From NCBI GenBank assembly GCA_013215655.1, contig JABSOX010000013.1, positions 1 through 64,000 on the forward strand: 64,000 nucleotides of DNA, given 5' to 3'. Under the pieces are notes generated by a model. That model was not told where the DNA came from. It saw only the letters and a program-made list of their open reading frames with translations, and searched no databases. A program made the position numbers and the translations under genes. Origin of the DNA: Colwellia sp. GTDB taxonomy: Bacteria > Pseudomonadota > Gammaproteobacteria > Enterobacterales > Alteromonadaceae. Positions 8,116 through 17,346 of this stretch are shown in pieces; the first letter of the stretch is position 1; each line of letters opens with the position of its first letter.

Positions 8116-8958
8116 ATGAGTAATTATCAAAATATTTTAGCAGTTATAAATAATAATTCACAAAGTCTCGTTCGAAAGGCCCTTGCATTATCCAAACGTT
8201 CAAATGCTGAACTAACTTTTTTGAACTTAAACAACCAAGACAATTCAATTCCAGCGATTAGTCCAGTAAACCTTTCAACACCTTTTATCGATCAGAATAA
8301 AATTAACGTTATAAAAGCCAAAACCAACAAAGCATATTACGCGATTTCAGAAGAACTCAGTAATAATAGTTATGATTTAATTATTAAAGATAAAACAACT
8401 AAACATCATAATTACATGGGTATATCTCCTTGTGATGATTGGAAATTACTACGAAACTCGTCGGCTCCTTTAATGTTAGTAACAAAAACACAATGGCAGT
8501 CACATGGGCATTTATTAACGGCCATAGAAACGGAAGAAAACAACTCACTTCACAACGCTCTAAATAAGGACATATTAGAACACAGCTACCGACTCTCTGA
8601 AAAATTGGCGAGTAAAGTTCATTTAATTAATTGTTATTTAGGTGAAGACCCCAGTATATCGCTTACCCCTTCCTCTTTTAATATGAACTTTATCAGTCAA
8701 AAAGAGCTCCACTGGCAACATCTAAAAATGTTATCTGGGAATAATCTTGAGATTGACCAAGAGTTGCACTTACAGCAAGGTATTCCTGAAACGGAAATAT
8801 CACTAATGGCGATAAAATATGACGTGAATATGGTTATCATTGGTACTGCTGAACATAATAGTCTTGTTGGTACTATATTTGGTCATACATCAGAATATAT
8901 TATTGATGAATTACAATGTGACGTGCTAGCGGTAAAAAATTCCATAACTCACCATTAG
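8116..8958 (+). CDS. Tandem universal stress protein (UspE-like)
   Basis: A 280-residue protein made of two Usp folds. The first (about 1-125) starts with YQNILAVINNNSQSLVRKALALSKR. The second (about 130-275) ends with VNMVIIGTAEHNSLVGTIFGHTSEYIIDELQCDVLAVK. Length and the two-domain layout match UspE. The second-domain nucleotide loop GTAEHNSLVGTIFGHTSEYI is a weakened G-x2-G-x9-G(S/T), so ATP binding is uncertain. It is a single gene, convergent with the AraC gene downstream. A role in stress or growth arrest is inferred from the family. Confidence 0.82.
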   Translation: MSNYQNILAVINNNSQSLVRKALALSKRSNAELTFLNLNNQDNSIPAISPVNLSTPFIDQNKINVIKAKTNKAYYAISEELSNNSYDLIIKDKTTKHHNYMGISPCDDWKLLRNSSAPLMLVTKTQWQSHGHLLTAIETEENNSLHNALNKDILEHSYRLSEKLASKVHLINCYLGEDPSISLTPSSFNMNFISQKELHWQHLKMLSGNNLEIDQELHLQQGIPETEISLMAIKYDVNMVIIGTAEHNSLVGTIFGHTSEYIIDELQCDVLAVKNSITHH

Positions 8959-8984
8959 AGTCTGCGAACCAACAATATGCAAAA

Positions 8985-9851
8985 TTATATTTTTCTTCTA
9001 ACCGAACCGGCACTGACAGAAAATTGTTTTTTAAAGGCCCGTGAAAAAGCTGATTCAGATTGATAGCCAATTTGCTCTGCTGTACGGGCAACATTTAAGC
9101 CTTTGTTCAACATTGACCAAGCTAGCTGCATACGCCACCAAGTAATGTATTGCATTGGTGTCCAGCCACTGGTTTTTCTAAAACTTTCAGCAAAGGCGGT
9201 TCTTGATTGAAAAGCAATTTCAGCCAATTGTTCTAAGTGCCAGTTTTTCTGCGGGTCACTATGAATAGCATTCACAACAGCTGCTAATTTAGGGTGAGCA
9301 TATAATGCCAAAACGCCTGCTTCATTGCTGTGTGTAATAAGGTAATGACGAATTGCATAGGTAAACAGCAATTCAGATAACTTATCAAGAATAACTTTTG
9401 AGCCTTGACCGTCCTCATAGCTTTCAATTTGGATCAGAGTCAATAGCTTGGTTAACCATGGGGAATTGGCATCATTTGGCACAATAAATACTGGAGGTAA
9501 TGCGCATAATAACTGCTGGCTAGCTTGATGATCAAATTGCACTTTTCCACATAACATACCAACTCCGGGTAAATCAGTTTTATAATGCAGGTGTTGTTGT
9601 AGACCAGTTAACTTTTTTAGTGGTTTCATTGAATGGGGAATTTCACTGGGGAAAATTACCAAGTCACCACACTTCAGCGAAAACTGCCCATAATTAGGCA
9701 CATCTAATAGAAATCCTTCCTCCGTTGCCATATGAAAGCAAGTTTGCCCTAATTCATGTTCATTAATTACCCAATCGCCACAAACTTTAGCATTATGATA
9801 AACAGAAACTTGTAACTGCATTAATTGTAATAAATCGCTGAGTGCTTCCAT
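8985..9851 (-). CDS. AraC-family transcriptional regulator with cupin sensor
   Basis: A 288-residue protein. The N-terminal half is a cupin-type sensor (LKCGDLVIFPSEIPHSMKPL, of the AraC cupin_6 kind). The C-terminal ~100 residues hold two helix-turn-helix motifs (NWHLEQLAEIAFQSRTAFAESFRK and LNVARTAEQIGYQSESAFSRAFKK, split here by WTPMQYITWWRMQLA). It is divergent from the AhpD-like gene at 9975 with a 123-bp gap, which makes that gene the likely target. The ligand is unknown. Confidence 0.88.
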   Translation of the reverse strand: MEALSDLLQLMQLQVSVYHNAKVCGDWVINEHELGQTCFHMATEEGFLLDVPNYGQFSLKCGDLVIFPSEIPHSMKPLKKLTGLQQHLHYKTDLPGVGMLCGKVQFDHQASQQLLCALPPVFIVPNDANSPWLTKLLTLIQIESYEDGQGSKVILDKLSELLFTYAIRHYLITHSNEAGVLALYAHPKLAAVVNAIHSDPQKNWHLEQLAEIAFQSRTAFAESFRKTSGWTPMQYITWWRMQLAWSMLNKGLNVARTAEQIGYQSESAFSRAFKKQFSVSAGSVRRKI

Positions 9852-9974
9852 AATACCAATCCCATCAAGTTGTACTTAAGAGCATTAAATATGAATTATA
9901 TGTCATTCATCGTACTTTAAAAACGAAGTAAAGTAACCTTCTCAACAGAATTAAAGTTTATTTAAGGAATACAG

Positions 9975-10514
9975 ATGACAACATTCACAGCACATACCGT
10001 TGAAAATACTACTGGTGATACCAAAGATCTTTTATCATCTATCCAACAAGGTTATGGCTTTTTACCCAACTTATTTAGTTATATGGCTGAAGCACCAACA
10101 ACAGTACAGGCCTATTTAGCATTAAACGACTTATTGGCAAAAACCAGTATCCCAATACCACAGCTACAAGTTGCTTTATTAGCAGCGAGTATTGAAAACG
10201 ATTGTAACTTTTGTAAAGTTGCTCACCGTGCTATTGGTAAAAAAATGGGCGCGAATCCAGCCTCATTAGATGCATTAAATAATGGTGAGTTTGTTGTTGA
10301 TGCAAAAGACCGAGCCATTGCCGAATTTACCGTAGCGGTAATGAAAAATAAAGGCAGGGTGCCAGACGAAGATGTACAAACCTTTTTATCTGCAGGTTAC
10401 AACCGACAACAAATTTTAGAAGTTATTTTAGTTGTCACAATTAAAACGTTATCAAATTACAGTAATCATTTTACCCAACCAGAGCCTAACCCTGAGTTAT
10501 TGGCTATGGTATAA
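9975..10514 (+). CDS. AhpD-like / carboxymuconolactone decarboxylase family protein
   Basis: A 179-residue alkylhydroperoxidase-like protein. The redox motif is DCNFCKVAH (CxxC with the following His), as in AhpD-type members that work in peroxide defence. It starts at an ATG with AAGGA 9 nt upstream. Divergent from an AraC regulator whose sensor domain could detect the inducing compound. The substrate is unknown; such pairs are common in Alteromonadales and often respond to quinones or electrophiles, but nothing in the sequence proves that here. Confidence 0.82.
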   Translation: MTTFTAHTVENTTGDTKDLLSSIQQGYGFLPNLFSYMAEAPTTVQAYLALNDLLAKTSIPIPQLQVALLAASIENDCNFCKVAHRAIGKKMGANPASLDALNNGEFVVDAKDRAIAEFTVAVMKNKGRVPDEDVQTFLSAGYNRQQILEVILVVTIKTLSNYSNHFTQPEPNPELLAMV

Positions 10515-10529
10515 ATTTTCCTCAAACAA

Positions 10530-10556
10530 TTAACCTCGTGACAATAACGAGGTTAA
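10530..10556. terminator. Hairpin between convergent AhpD-like and LysE genes
   Basis: A perfect 10-bp stem ttaacctcgt (10530-10539) / acgaggttaa (10547-10556) with a 7-nt loop. It lies between two convergent genes. The T-run is weak in either direction, so it is a likely but not certain bidirectional terminator. Confidence 0.6.
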
Positions 10557-10575
10557 TAACAGTAAACCAAGTACA

Positions 10576-11211
10576 TTAATGTTGTTCGCTCAACCCTAAC
10601 TTCAAACCAAAATATAAAAACAAACCACCAGTTAATTTACTTAACCATTTTGTTAACTGCGTATTTTGTTTTAATTTCCCGCCTACCGACGATGAAGTCC
10701 ATGCAAGAAAATGACACCACAACATGCCATTAATGTTAAAAATAATTCCTAATACGATAAATGCTAACGCTTTATTTGGTGCATCAGCGGATATAAACTG
10801 CGGAACAAAAGCAAGAAAAAACAAAGCAACTTTGGGGTTTAAAGCATTGGTTAAAAAACCTTGATAATAAGTTTTACTTAAAGACATAGGAGTATTATTT
10901 GCTACCTCACCGATACCTGATTGACTTTTTGCAAACAACATCACCATGCCCATATATAAAAGATAAAGTGCACCTATTATTTTAATAACAGTAAATGCCA
11001 TCGCTGATGTAGCTAAAATAGCCGAAAGCCCAAAAGCTGCCGCGAATATATGAACAAAAGTACCTGTGCCTATTCCCAACGCAGCAACAGAGCCCGCTTT
11101 AAAGCCTTGCCCTGCACTGCGACCAATAATAAATAAAGAATCAGGCCCTGGTATAATATTCAATGCAATACCTGAAAGTACAAATAGCCAAAAATCAGTA
11201 ATACCAAACAC
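10576..11211 (-). CDS. LysE/RhtB-family amino-acid exporter
   Basis: A 211-residue inner-membrane protein with about six transmembrane segments. The signature near the N-terminus (GIALNIIPGPDSLFIIGRSAGQGFKAG) is typical of LysE/RhtB exporters, as is TNALNPKVALFFLAFVPQFI in the middle. These proteins export amino acids or homoserine-like compounds. It is a single gene; the substrate cannot be named. Confidence 0.88.
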   Translation of the reverse strand: MFGITDFWLFVLSGIALNIIPGPDSLFIIGRSAGQGFKAGSVAALGIGTGTFVHIFAAAFGLSAILATSAMAFTVIKIIGALYLLYMGMVMLFAKSQSGIGEVANNTPMSLSKTYYQGFLTNALNPKVALFFLAFVPQFISADAPNKALAFIVLGIIFNINGMLWCHFLAWTSSSVGGKLKQNTQLTKWLSKLTGGLFLYFGLKLGLSEQH

Positions 11212-11482
11212 TTAAATCTCCTAAAAAAATAAACATTCAACCTTTAAAGTTTCGCGGAATATAACACTCTTTAATAAAGTTGCTCATAAATAATTTGGCA
11301 TATTAACGATCATTATTGTTTTGTACTAAACTAATATTTTATTACTGAACAAATATTCATCACATAATGTCTACGTTGAAAATAAAATAGTGGCTACGTA
11401 TACAAAGCGCTAAGAACGTTATTGAACACATTTTATTTTTATTATTGATTACCATCGATAGTGATGTTTTAAGGATGTAAAC

Positions 11483-11938
11483 GTGTCTAAACAAGTTCTT
11501 AAGAAAATCCCCAATTTCAATGCCTATGAAATTGTTAATCGTTTCACACTGTTTGAAGATTTAGCCCCTGAAGATAAGCGACTCATTTCTAATAATCAAA
11601 ATATTTTCTATTTTATTCCTGACAAAGATGAATTCATTGTTGAAGGAGATATTGAAAACTGCTTTTATTTATTACTTAGTGGTAGTGCGCGGGTTAAACA
11701 TCAACGAATTGATTACGATGAATTAAAACCGGGTGATGTTATTGGCATCAATGGTTTTATTCGTGATGTACCACGTACCGTTTCGGTGATCGCAACAAGC
11801 GATATTTTAGCAATAAAATATAGTCGTTTTCAATTTAAGAAGCTGCCTCCACATGTTAGAGAGATGATTAAAGATCATATGTTAGAGGAACTTGCTAAAC
11901 GTATTGATCGACTTAATCAGGAATTTCATGCTGACTAA
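11483..11938 (+). CDS. Stand-alone cyclic-nucleotide-binding-domain protein
   Basis: A 151-residue protein that is almost entirely one cNMP-binding beta-roll (about residues 18-130): FYLLLSGSARVKHQR, then GDVIGINGFIRDVPRTVSVIAT in the phosphate-binding cassette position. It ends in a helix (VREMIKDHMLEELAKRIDRLNQ) like the CRP C-helix but has no DNA-binding domain. The canonical Glu after Gly in the cassette is replaced (GINGF), so the ligand may not be cAMP. It probably works through protein contacts; the role is unknown. Confidence 0.75.
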   Translation: MSKQVLKKIPNFNAYEIVNRFTLFEDLAPEDKRLISNNQNIFYFIPDKDEFIVEGDIENCFYLLLSGSARVKHQRIDYDELKPGDVIGINGFIRDVPRTVSVIATSDILAIKYSRFQFKKLPPHVREMIKDHMLEELAKRIDRLNQEFHAD

Positions 11939-11943
11939 TCAGA

Positions 11944-12483
11944 CTAAAAAGAAGAGTTTGGCTGTGTTAAAAATTCAAGCTCTTCCGTTGTAGATTGTCG
12001 ACCTAAAATAATATTACGATGAGGATAACGACCAAAGCGTTCAATAATGTTTTTATGTTTAATTTCAAAATCCAAATTTGCTTGCACGCCATTACATTTA
12101 TACAAATCCACGGCAACATCGTGAATAAACAAAGATTCACTGTGCATAAATGGCATATATAAAAAACACCGTTGTACTTCATTTAACTGCTTATCTGCAC
12201 CAACTAAAATGGCTTCTTGTGATAGAGCAAGCGCTAACGTATCAGTAGCAAAAGATTGCGGCGTATTACGAAACATATTACGAGAGAATTGATCCAAAAT
12301 AATTATTTCAGCCAAGCGCCCTTCTGGCGTAGCCCGCCAACTAAATAATTCGCAGTGCACGGCAGCTGAATGAATACGGGTAAATTTATCAATAATTTGT
12401 TTATCAAAGGAAAGATCTTTAATCCACCACTGTGCTTGCTCAATTTCTTCAAACCAAAAGCTTATAATATCTTGGTATTTCAC
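11944..12483 (-). CDS. DUF924 family protein
   Basis: A 179-residue all-helical protein. The family hallmark is ILDQFSRNMFRNTPQSFATD, together with the opening DIISFWFEE and the closing IERFGRYPHRN. DUF924 proteins have a TPR-like fold and no settled function. It is convergent with the gene at 11483 with only 5 bp between the stop codons, and has no operon partner. Confidence 0.85.
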   Translation of the reverse strand: MKYQDIISFWFEEIEQAQWWIKDLSFDKQIIDKFTRIHSAAVHCELFSWRATPEGRLAEIIILDQFSRNMFRNTPQSFATDTLALALSQEAILVGADKQLNEVQRCFLYMPFMHSESLFIHDVAVDLYKCNGVQANLDFEIKHKNIIERFGRYPHRNIILGRQSTTEELEFLTQPNSSF

Positions 12484-12617
12484 TTTTTATTCCTTCATCG
12501 CTAAATAAACTAACATCCTACATCCCGATACAATACCGTACAAACTGATGATTAAACACACAAAACAACACTAATATATTTATCCTAACTAGGTTGTAAT
12601 TTACTTGTTACCTACAC

Positions 12618-12882
12618 TATACCCGCTCCACTTGAAGATGCAGATTTCAGCAAGTCGAAAAAGGGTCAGGTACAAGGCATTGATTGAAGAGAATAGTTAT
12701 TCTATTGTCGAAATCAATAACGCAGGAGATGACCCTTTATCGGCTTGCCCGAAGGGAGCTAAGGGTGAAACCAGTCCAGCGTTGCGATATTCGTTAAGGG
12801 AAAAACCATTTACTTCGTATCGCACCTTGACCTGATTTCCTAGCTTAACTCTGAAACGGCATCTTCAAGTGGAACGGGTATA
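12618..12882. mobile_element. 265-bp MITE-like element with terminal inverted repeats
   Basis: The left end (12618-12641, starting tatacccgctcc) and right end (12859-12882, ending gtggaacgggtata) are inverted copies that match at 23 of 24 positions. A further ctgaaa/tttcag match extends the arms. The ends begin TATACCCG and finish CGGGTATA, consistent with a duplicated TA target as used by Tc1/IS630-type elements. The internal part has smaller hairpins (agaatagttattct) and an open frame without codon character. It encodes no transposase and must have been moved in trans. Confidence 0.75.
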
Positions 12883-12913
12883 TTTCAAGTAAACCATTAT
12901 TAGGAATAATCAC

Positions 12914-14626
12914 ATGCTAAATAATACAACTCGACTCTGCTTAGCCTTATTGCCTTTGCTGGTAAGTGCCAATAGCCAAGCAGAAACTAACGTCGATAAA
13001 AATTCAGGAAAATTACATCATCAACGTGGTACACAACAGCGCATTATTGGCGGCGAGCCAGTGAATGTCGGCGATTATACCTATATGACCTCATTACAAA
13101 GAGATGGTAGCCATTTTTGTGGCGCCAGCTTTATTGGTGAGAAATGGGTATTAACAGCCGCTCATTGTGTTGATGGTCAAAGTGGTTCTGGTAACGGTTT
13201 AGAAGTATTAATTGGCGCTAATGACTTATCCGATAATAGCAGTGGTAAACGCATTGCCGTAAAAAGAATTTATGTTCATCCCGACTACAATACACCAGTA
13301 GATACTAATAATGACATCACCTTATTGGAGCTAGAAACTGAGGTTGATGCTCCTGCAATTAAGGTTCTATCCAAAGAAGTTGCAGATGAAATAACCAGTG
13401 GCACCATGTTAACCGTAACGGGTTGGGGCAATACCTTAACTGATGGTGAAAACTACCCGGATAAACTGATGTTTGTGCAAGTGCCTTTAGTATCAAATGA
13501 AGTGTGTAATTTACCTGCCTCCTATGACGGTGGCATTACAGATGCAATGATATGTGCAGGTAATCAAGCAGGAGGAAAGGACTCTTGCCAAGGAGATAGC
13601 GGCGGCCCTCTCGTTTATAAACAAAATGACGAATACTTACAAATTGGCGTAGTAAGTTTTGGTGATGGTTGTGCCCAACCCGATAAGTATGGTGTTTATG
13701 CTGCGGCCTTTAACTTCCATGATTGGATAAACTCGGTTACCAAAGGTGTAAACATAGAAAACACCGTAAACTTTGGCGCAATAGAAGAAGGCGCTGAGGC
13801 AGAAAAAACAATATCTATAAGTAACAATGGTGCTACTGAAACTAAACTCTCTGACTTTATTCTTTCCGGCAATGGCTCATCACAAATAACCCTTGATTCA
13901 TCTTCGTGCTTAACTATAGCTGCCAAATCACAATGTTCGCTTAAATTAACGTACAAAGCATCCTCATCGTTAGGTGAAAAGGTAAAATTAACCATCAATA
14001 CCGATAGTCAAATATCTCCGAACCTTAACAGTAATATTTCAGCGAAATTTTTGAAATTAGCCGATAACAGCATTGTTATAGCAACCGATGGTAAGGACAT
14101 TACTTGGTTTAATGATGAAAACTCACCTTGGATTATACAAAACAGTGAGTTCAAAGTAGGTGACAATGCCATTCAAGCAGGTGCTATTGGCGACAATGAA
14201 TCAAGCCAACTAATGGCAAAAGTTAAAGGTCCTGCCAAATTGTTATTCCACAGCAAAGCGTCAACCGAACAAGGTTATGACTTTTTTGATGTATTTCTTG
14301 ATGGTGAACGTATTTTTTATGTATCAGGACAAAATGAATTATTTGAAGGCCGTTTCATCGAAATCCCTGAAGGCGAGCATAGAATAACCTTTGCTTACTC
14401 AAAAGACAGTGAACAAAGCGCTGGCAATGATACCGTATATTTAGATGGTTTTGAGCGCCTAATAAAAAGTGAGCCTGTTGTCGTGGCCCCGGTAGTAGTG
14501 GCTCCGGTGGTAACAACAGTAGAGAAGGTAAAAACTAAATCGTCTAGTGGCGGCAGTTTCGGCTACTTATTATCGGGATTTCTAATACTGTTTCTGATGC
14601 GTAAAACACTAGCTAAGAAAAACTAA
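12914..14626 (+). CDS. Secreted trypsin-like serine protease with GlyGly-CTERM tail
   Basis: A 570-residue secreted S1 protease. Signal peptide about 1-23; activation site RIIGG (residues 43-47); catalytic triad H84 (TAAHC), D134 (NDITLLEL) and S229 (GDSGGP). After the protease (to about 275) comes an immunoglobulin-like domain of the ASH/choice-of-anchor type (about 280-378), then a beta-rich domain (about 385-487), a Pro/Val linker, and a C-terminal KSSSGGSFGYLLSGFLILF segment with a basic end. That tail is the GlyGly-CTERM signal processed by rhombosortase after type II secretion. The MITE-like element ends 31 bp before the start and may supply or interrupt its promoter. Confidence 0.9.
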   Translation: MLNNTTRLCLALLPLLVSANSQAETNVDKNSGKLHHQRGTQQRIIGGEPVNVGDYTYMTSLQRDGSHFCGASFIGEKWVLTAAHCVDGQSGSGNGLEVLIGANDLSDNSSGKRIAVKRIYVHPDYNTPVDTNNDITLLELETEVDAPAIKVLSKEVADEITSGTMLTVTGWGNTLTDGENYPDKLMFVQVPLVSNEVCNLPASYDGGITDAMICAGNQAGGKDSCQGDSGGPLVYKQNDEYLQIGVVSFGDGCAQPDKYGVYAAAFNFHDWINSVTKGVNIENTVNFGAIEEGAEAEKTISISNNGATETKLSDFILSGNGSSQITLDSSSCLTIAAKSQCSLKLTYKASSSLGEKVKLTINTDSQISPNLNSNISAKFLKLADNSIVIATDGKDITWFNDENSPWIIQNSEFKVGDNAIQAGAIGDNESSQLMAKVKGPAKLLFHSKASTEQGYDFFDVFLDGERIFYVSGQNELFEGRFIEIPEGEHRITFAYSKDSEQSAGNDTVYLDGFERLIKSEPVVVAPVVVAPVVTTVEKVKTKSSSGGSFGYLLSGFLILFLMRKTLAKKN

Positions 14627-14651
14627 CATTGCGCATAAGCATAGTCTACTA

Positions 14652-14685
14652 AAAGGCAATACTTCTTTGGGTATTGCCTTTCTAT
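14652..14685 (+). terminator. Terminator after the protease gene
   Basis: A perfect 11-bp stem aaaggcaatac (14652-14662) / gtattgccttt (14671-14681) with an 8-nt loop and trailing T residues, 25 bp past the stop codon. Confidence 0.8.
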
Positions 14686-14703
14686 ATTGGAAATAAGGTT
14701 AAA

Positions 14704-15108
14704 CTATTTCCCTGCAAATATTGGCACTTCTTCTTGGATCTGTACCCATTCAGCTTTATTCTCAGTATATACCTGAATTTGAGGTTTTAGTTCTTTCAAG
14801 TATTTCTCAGCAGACCCTAAAGCAACTAATTTATGACCATTGAAATGCTTTCCATTAACTCCATAGACAACAGAGCCACAAGATGAACAGAAGCTCTTAC
14901 ATGGTCGCTCATTAAATTCGTAAGTCGATATTAGCTCGTTACCACTTTCGACAAAAAATTGCTTGTCGGGCACCGCGATCCACGTACTGTAATCACTGCC
15001 CTGCATTTTACGACAATTATCACAATGACACTGAACAACAGTTGTTACAGGTAAAATTAATGACCATTGCACTTTTTTACAATGGCATGCTCCTTTGATT
15101 TTCTTCAT
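14704..15108 (-). CDS. GFA/CENP-V-like zinc protein
   Basis: From the ATG at 15108 the product is 134 residues and begins MKKIKGACHCKKVQW. The zinc-binding cysteine pattern of the GFA family is complete: CHC near residue 8, CHCDNC at about 30 and CSSCGS near 77. Family members act on glutathione adducts or are of unknown function. A longer start at 15192 would overlap the TetR gene and adds a hydrophobic stretch with no homology, so the internal start is better. The gene is divergent from the TetR gene, which may control it. Confidence 0.8.
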   Translation of the reverse strand: MKKIKGACHCKKVQWSLILPVTTVVQCHCDNCRKMQGSDYSTWIAVPDKQFFVESGNELISTYEFNERPCKSFCSSCGSVVYGVNGKHFNGHKLVALGSAEKYLKELKPQIQVYTENKAEWVQIQEEVPIFAGK

Positions 15109-15185
15109 GTTATAAACTCTTATCTCTAAAAATTTAAGCATAATTAACATACAATATATGATAAAGATCATATTTAGAATTTTAC

Positions 15186-15761
15186 ATGCCATACACTAAA
15201 AAACACAAAGAACAAACTAGACAAAAAATACTACAAAGTGCATTCCAACTATTTACGACAAAAGGTTTCGATCATATAACAATCAATGAAATTATGAAAA
15301 ATTGTCAACTTACTAGAGGTGCTTTTTATGCTCATTTCACTAATAAAGCCTCGCTATACACCGAATCATTAAAATATGCCGCGAGCAAAAGTAAACTTTC
15401 AGAATTTAAAGAAAATGATATTTCAGATAAAACATGGCTAAAGCAGTTATTAGATGGTTATTTAAGCATTAACCATATAAAAGGAGTTCAACCTTGTCCC
15501 CTAGGTTTTTTGGCGACTGACGTAGTTACTCGAGATCCAGAAGCGAAACTCGCCTATGCCAATGCTTATGATGGTATGAATAAAGCGATAATGGCTTATG
15601 CCAAAAGCTATACGGAATGTAATAGCGATGAAATCCTAGCATTAACCGCAATGATCATAGGTGCTGTGGCTATATCAAGAACGCTTGATGACAATAAAAC
15701 GATTAATCAATTATTAAGCTCTTGCCGACAAGAAGCTGGTATTAAACTGGGCGGTATATAA
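15186..15761 (+). CDS. TetR-family transcriptional regulator
   Basis: A 191-residue protein. The N-terminal DNA-binding helix-turn-helix is TINEIMKNCQLTRGAFYAHFTNKASLY, which closely follows the TetR/AcrR pattern. The C-terminal domain (PCPLGFLATDV..., with a region like TetR_C_13/NemR relatives) binds an unknown ligand and contains Cys98-type residues in QPCPLG that could be redox-sensitive. It is divergent from the GFA gene with 77 bp between starts, room for a shared operator. Confidence 0.87.
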   Translation: MPYTKKHKEQTRQKILQSAFQLFTTKGFDHITINEIMKNCQLTRGAFYAHFTNKASLYTESLKYAASKSKLSEFKENDISDKTWLKQLLDGYLSINHIKGVQPCPLGFLATDVVTRDPEAKLAYANAYDGMNKAIMAYAKSYTECNSDEILALTAMIIGAVAISRTLDDNKTINQLLSSCRQEAGIKLGGI

Positions 15762-15797
15762 TATTTATTATTTAACCTCTGCCCTGTTTAAACTAAC

Positions 15798-16982
15798 TTA
15801 TTTAAGCTTTAAACCAAAAATAAAACGTGTCACCACAAAGCGTTTAATTATTTCATAACCAACAAAACAGCCGACAAATGTAAAAAGTATTAATAATAAC
15901 GGTTCAAATACTCCACCTAGCTCAAACTTAGCTAACCACATTGCAAAAATGATGACTAAGGTCTGATGTAAAATATACCAAGGTAATATAGCTTCATTCA
16001 TATAGGTTAATACTGGATTTTTTTTGTTTAGATATGCTCCGGCAAAACCCAATATGGTAAGCAGCCAAAAAACTTTATTTCCAGACCAAATTAAATTGAT
16101 AAAGAATAGAGTAAACATCGATGCTTCGTTATAAGGAACATCAAATCCCAACGCTCGATTAGAACGAATGATCATCAAGCTATAACTAATGATTGCCAAC
16201 AACAACCACGTTTTACGGTTATAAATAAGCTTTTGCCAAACGCTAGGAGATTTAGCTAATACATAGCCCAATAGAAACAAAGTGAAGTAAAAGGCATGGT
16301 TATACCAATCACCAACCAAGACAAAAGTATCTTCGGGAAAAAAGGGCAATAATGTAAGGTCATAGAATAAAACGAATGAAAGTGGTATCACTAAAATAGT
16401 TATTGCAGAGGCACCCTTACTTAATTCTTGCCAGTTAACTTTAACTAACAATGGCTTAATAGCTATGTAAAGCAGAGTATAAGTAAATAAATATAATAAA
16501 TACCAAAGGTGGTTATAAGTAATAAGACCAAAAGTTAAACCTGTTCTACTGGTAATCAATTGATGTTCCACGTACTGCGTTGTATTAAAATCTAGATATA
16601 GCTTTAAGAATTCAAAATAACTCGCTGAGTAACCTTCACTTTGTACCAATTCGTAATAAACTTGCGGCGGTACAATTATCAACATGCCAAAAATCAAAGG
16701 GATCAGTACTCGAGTAAACCTCATCTTAAATAGCTTGATACTATTTACTTTAGGCTCCACTAGAGACAAAGCAATGCCGGAAATAACAAAAATCAACGGC
16801 ATGCGCCATTGATTAACCAATAACATGATGTTCTTTAAAAAATCACTCAAATAAGCACTTTTTACATGCCAGCCCCAATCAGCCACATAAAATTGCCCAA
16901 TATGATAAAAAATCAATAATATAAAAGCCAACGACCTTAACCAATCAATATCATAACGCCTTGTATCGATGATCTTCGACAT
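15798..16982 (-). CDS. Acyltransferase-3 family membrane protein
   Basis: A 394-residue inner-membrane protein with about ten transmembrane segments. The start RRYDIDWLRSLAFILLIFYHIGQF carries the catalytic-type His of the acyltransferase-3/OpgC family, and QWRMPLIFVISGIAL is the second hallmark. These proteins acetylate or succinylate sugars of envelope polymers such as glucans or O-antigen. No neighbouring polysaccharide genes are present, so the substrate is unknown. Confidence 0.85.
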   Translation of the reverse strand: MSKIIDTRRYDIDWLRSLAFILLIFYHIGQFYVADWGWHVKSAYLSDFLKNIMLLVNQWRMPLIFVISGIALSLVEPKVNSIKLFKMRFTRVLIPLIFGMLIIVPPQVYYELVQSEGYSASYFEFLKLYLDFNTTQYVEHQLITSRTGLTFGLITYNHLWYLLYLFTYTLLYIAIKPLLVKVNWQELSKGASAITILVIPLSFVLFYDLTLLPFFPEDTFVLVGDWYNHAFYFTLFLLGYVLAKSPSVWQKLIYNRKTWLLLAIISYSLMIIRSNRALGFDVPYNEASMFTLFFINLIWSGNKVFWLLTILGFAGAYLNKKNPVLTYMNEAILPWYILHQTLVIIFAMWLAKFELGGVFEPLLLILFTFVGCFVGYEIIKRFVVTRFIFGLKLK

Positions 16983-17346
16983 AATCTAACTACTTTTTAA
17001 TACAGATAATACTCTAAAACTATCCTTTTAAATAACGATAGAAAAGCCCTAAAAGCTTAGCGGTTAGTAGATAGGGATAAGCGGTGGTTGAGGGGGATGG
17101 GGATGGGGATAATTAATATAGCTCTAGTTATATTTTAAAAAGTGATTTAAATACTTAAAAACATCACTAAAAGTTATTTTGAAGCCAGGGCATGATCGAA
17201 AATAAAATAATCGTTAATAAAAATAGAATAGAGGATATTTACTTCTGGTCTGTTTATTAATAGTGCGTTATTGGTGAACGCTATTACGAAAAGACATGAT
17301 TCATAAAAAACTAGAATCAGTTAATAGTATGTATAGGGAATACAGC
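16983..17346 (+). other. Gene-free stretch with a short G-rich run
   Basis: An intergenic region between the acyltransferase gene and a small gene. At 17084-17110 the plus strand carries ggtggttgagggggatggggatgggg, three strong G-runs with shorter ones before them. That is borderline for a G-quadruplex. I see no RNA gene or repeat. The upstream in-frame start at 17296 of the next gene is judged less likely than 17347. Confidence 0.4.

Noticed and set aside
12605-12835. Open frame of 76 codons
   Set aside because: It lies inside the MITE-like element between its inverted ends, with no ribosome site and no recognisable protein character.
17084-17110. Possible G-quadruplex
   Set aside because: Only three strong G-runs are present, so a stable intramolecular quadruplex is not convincing; reported only as a note on the gap.
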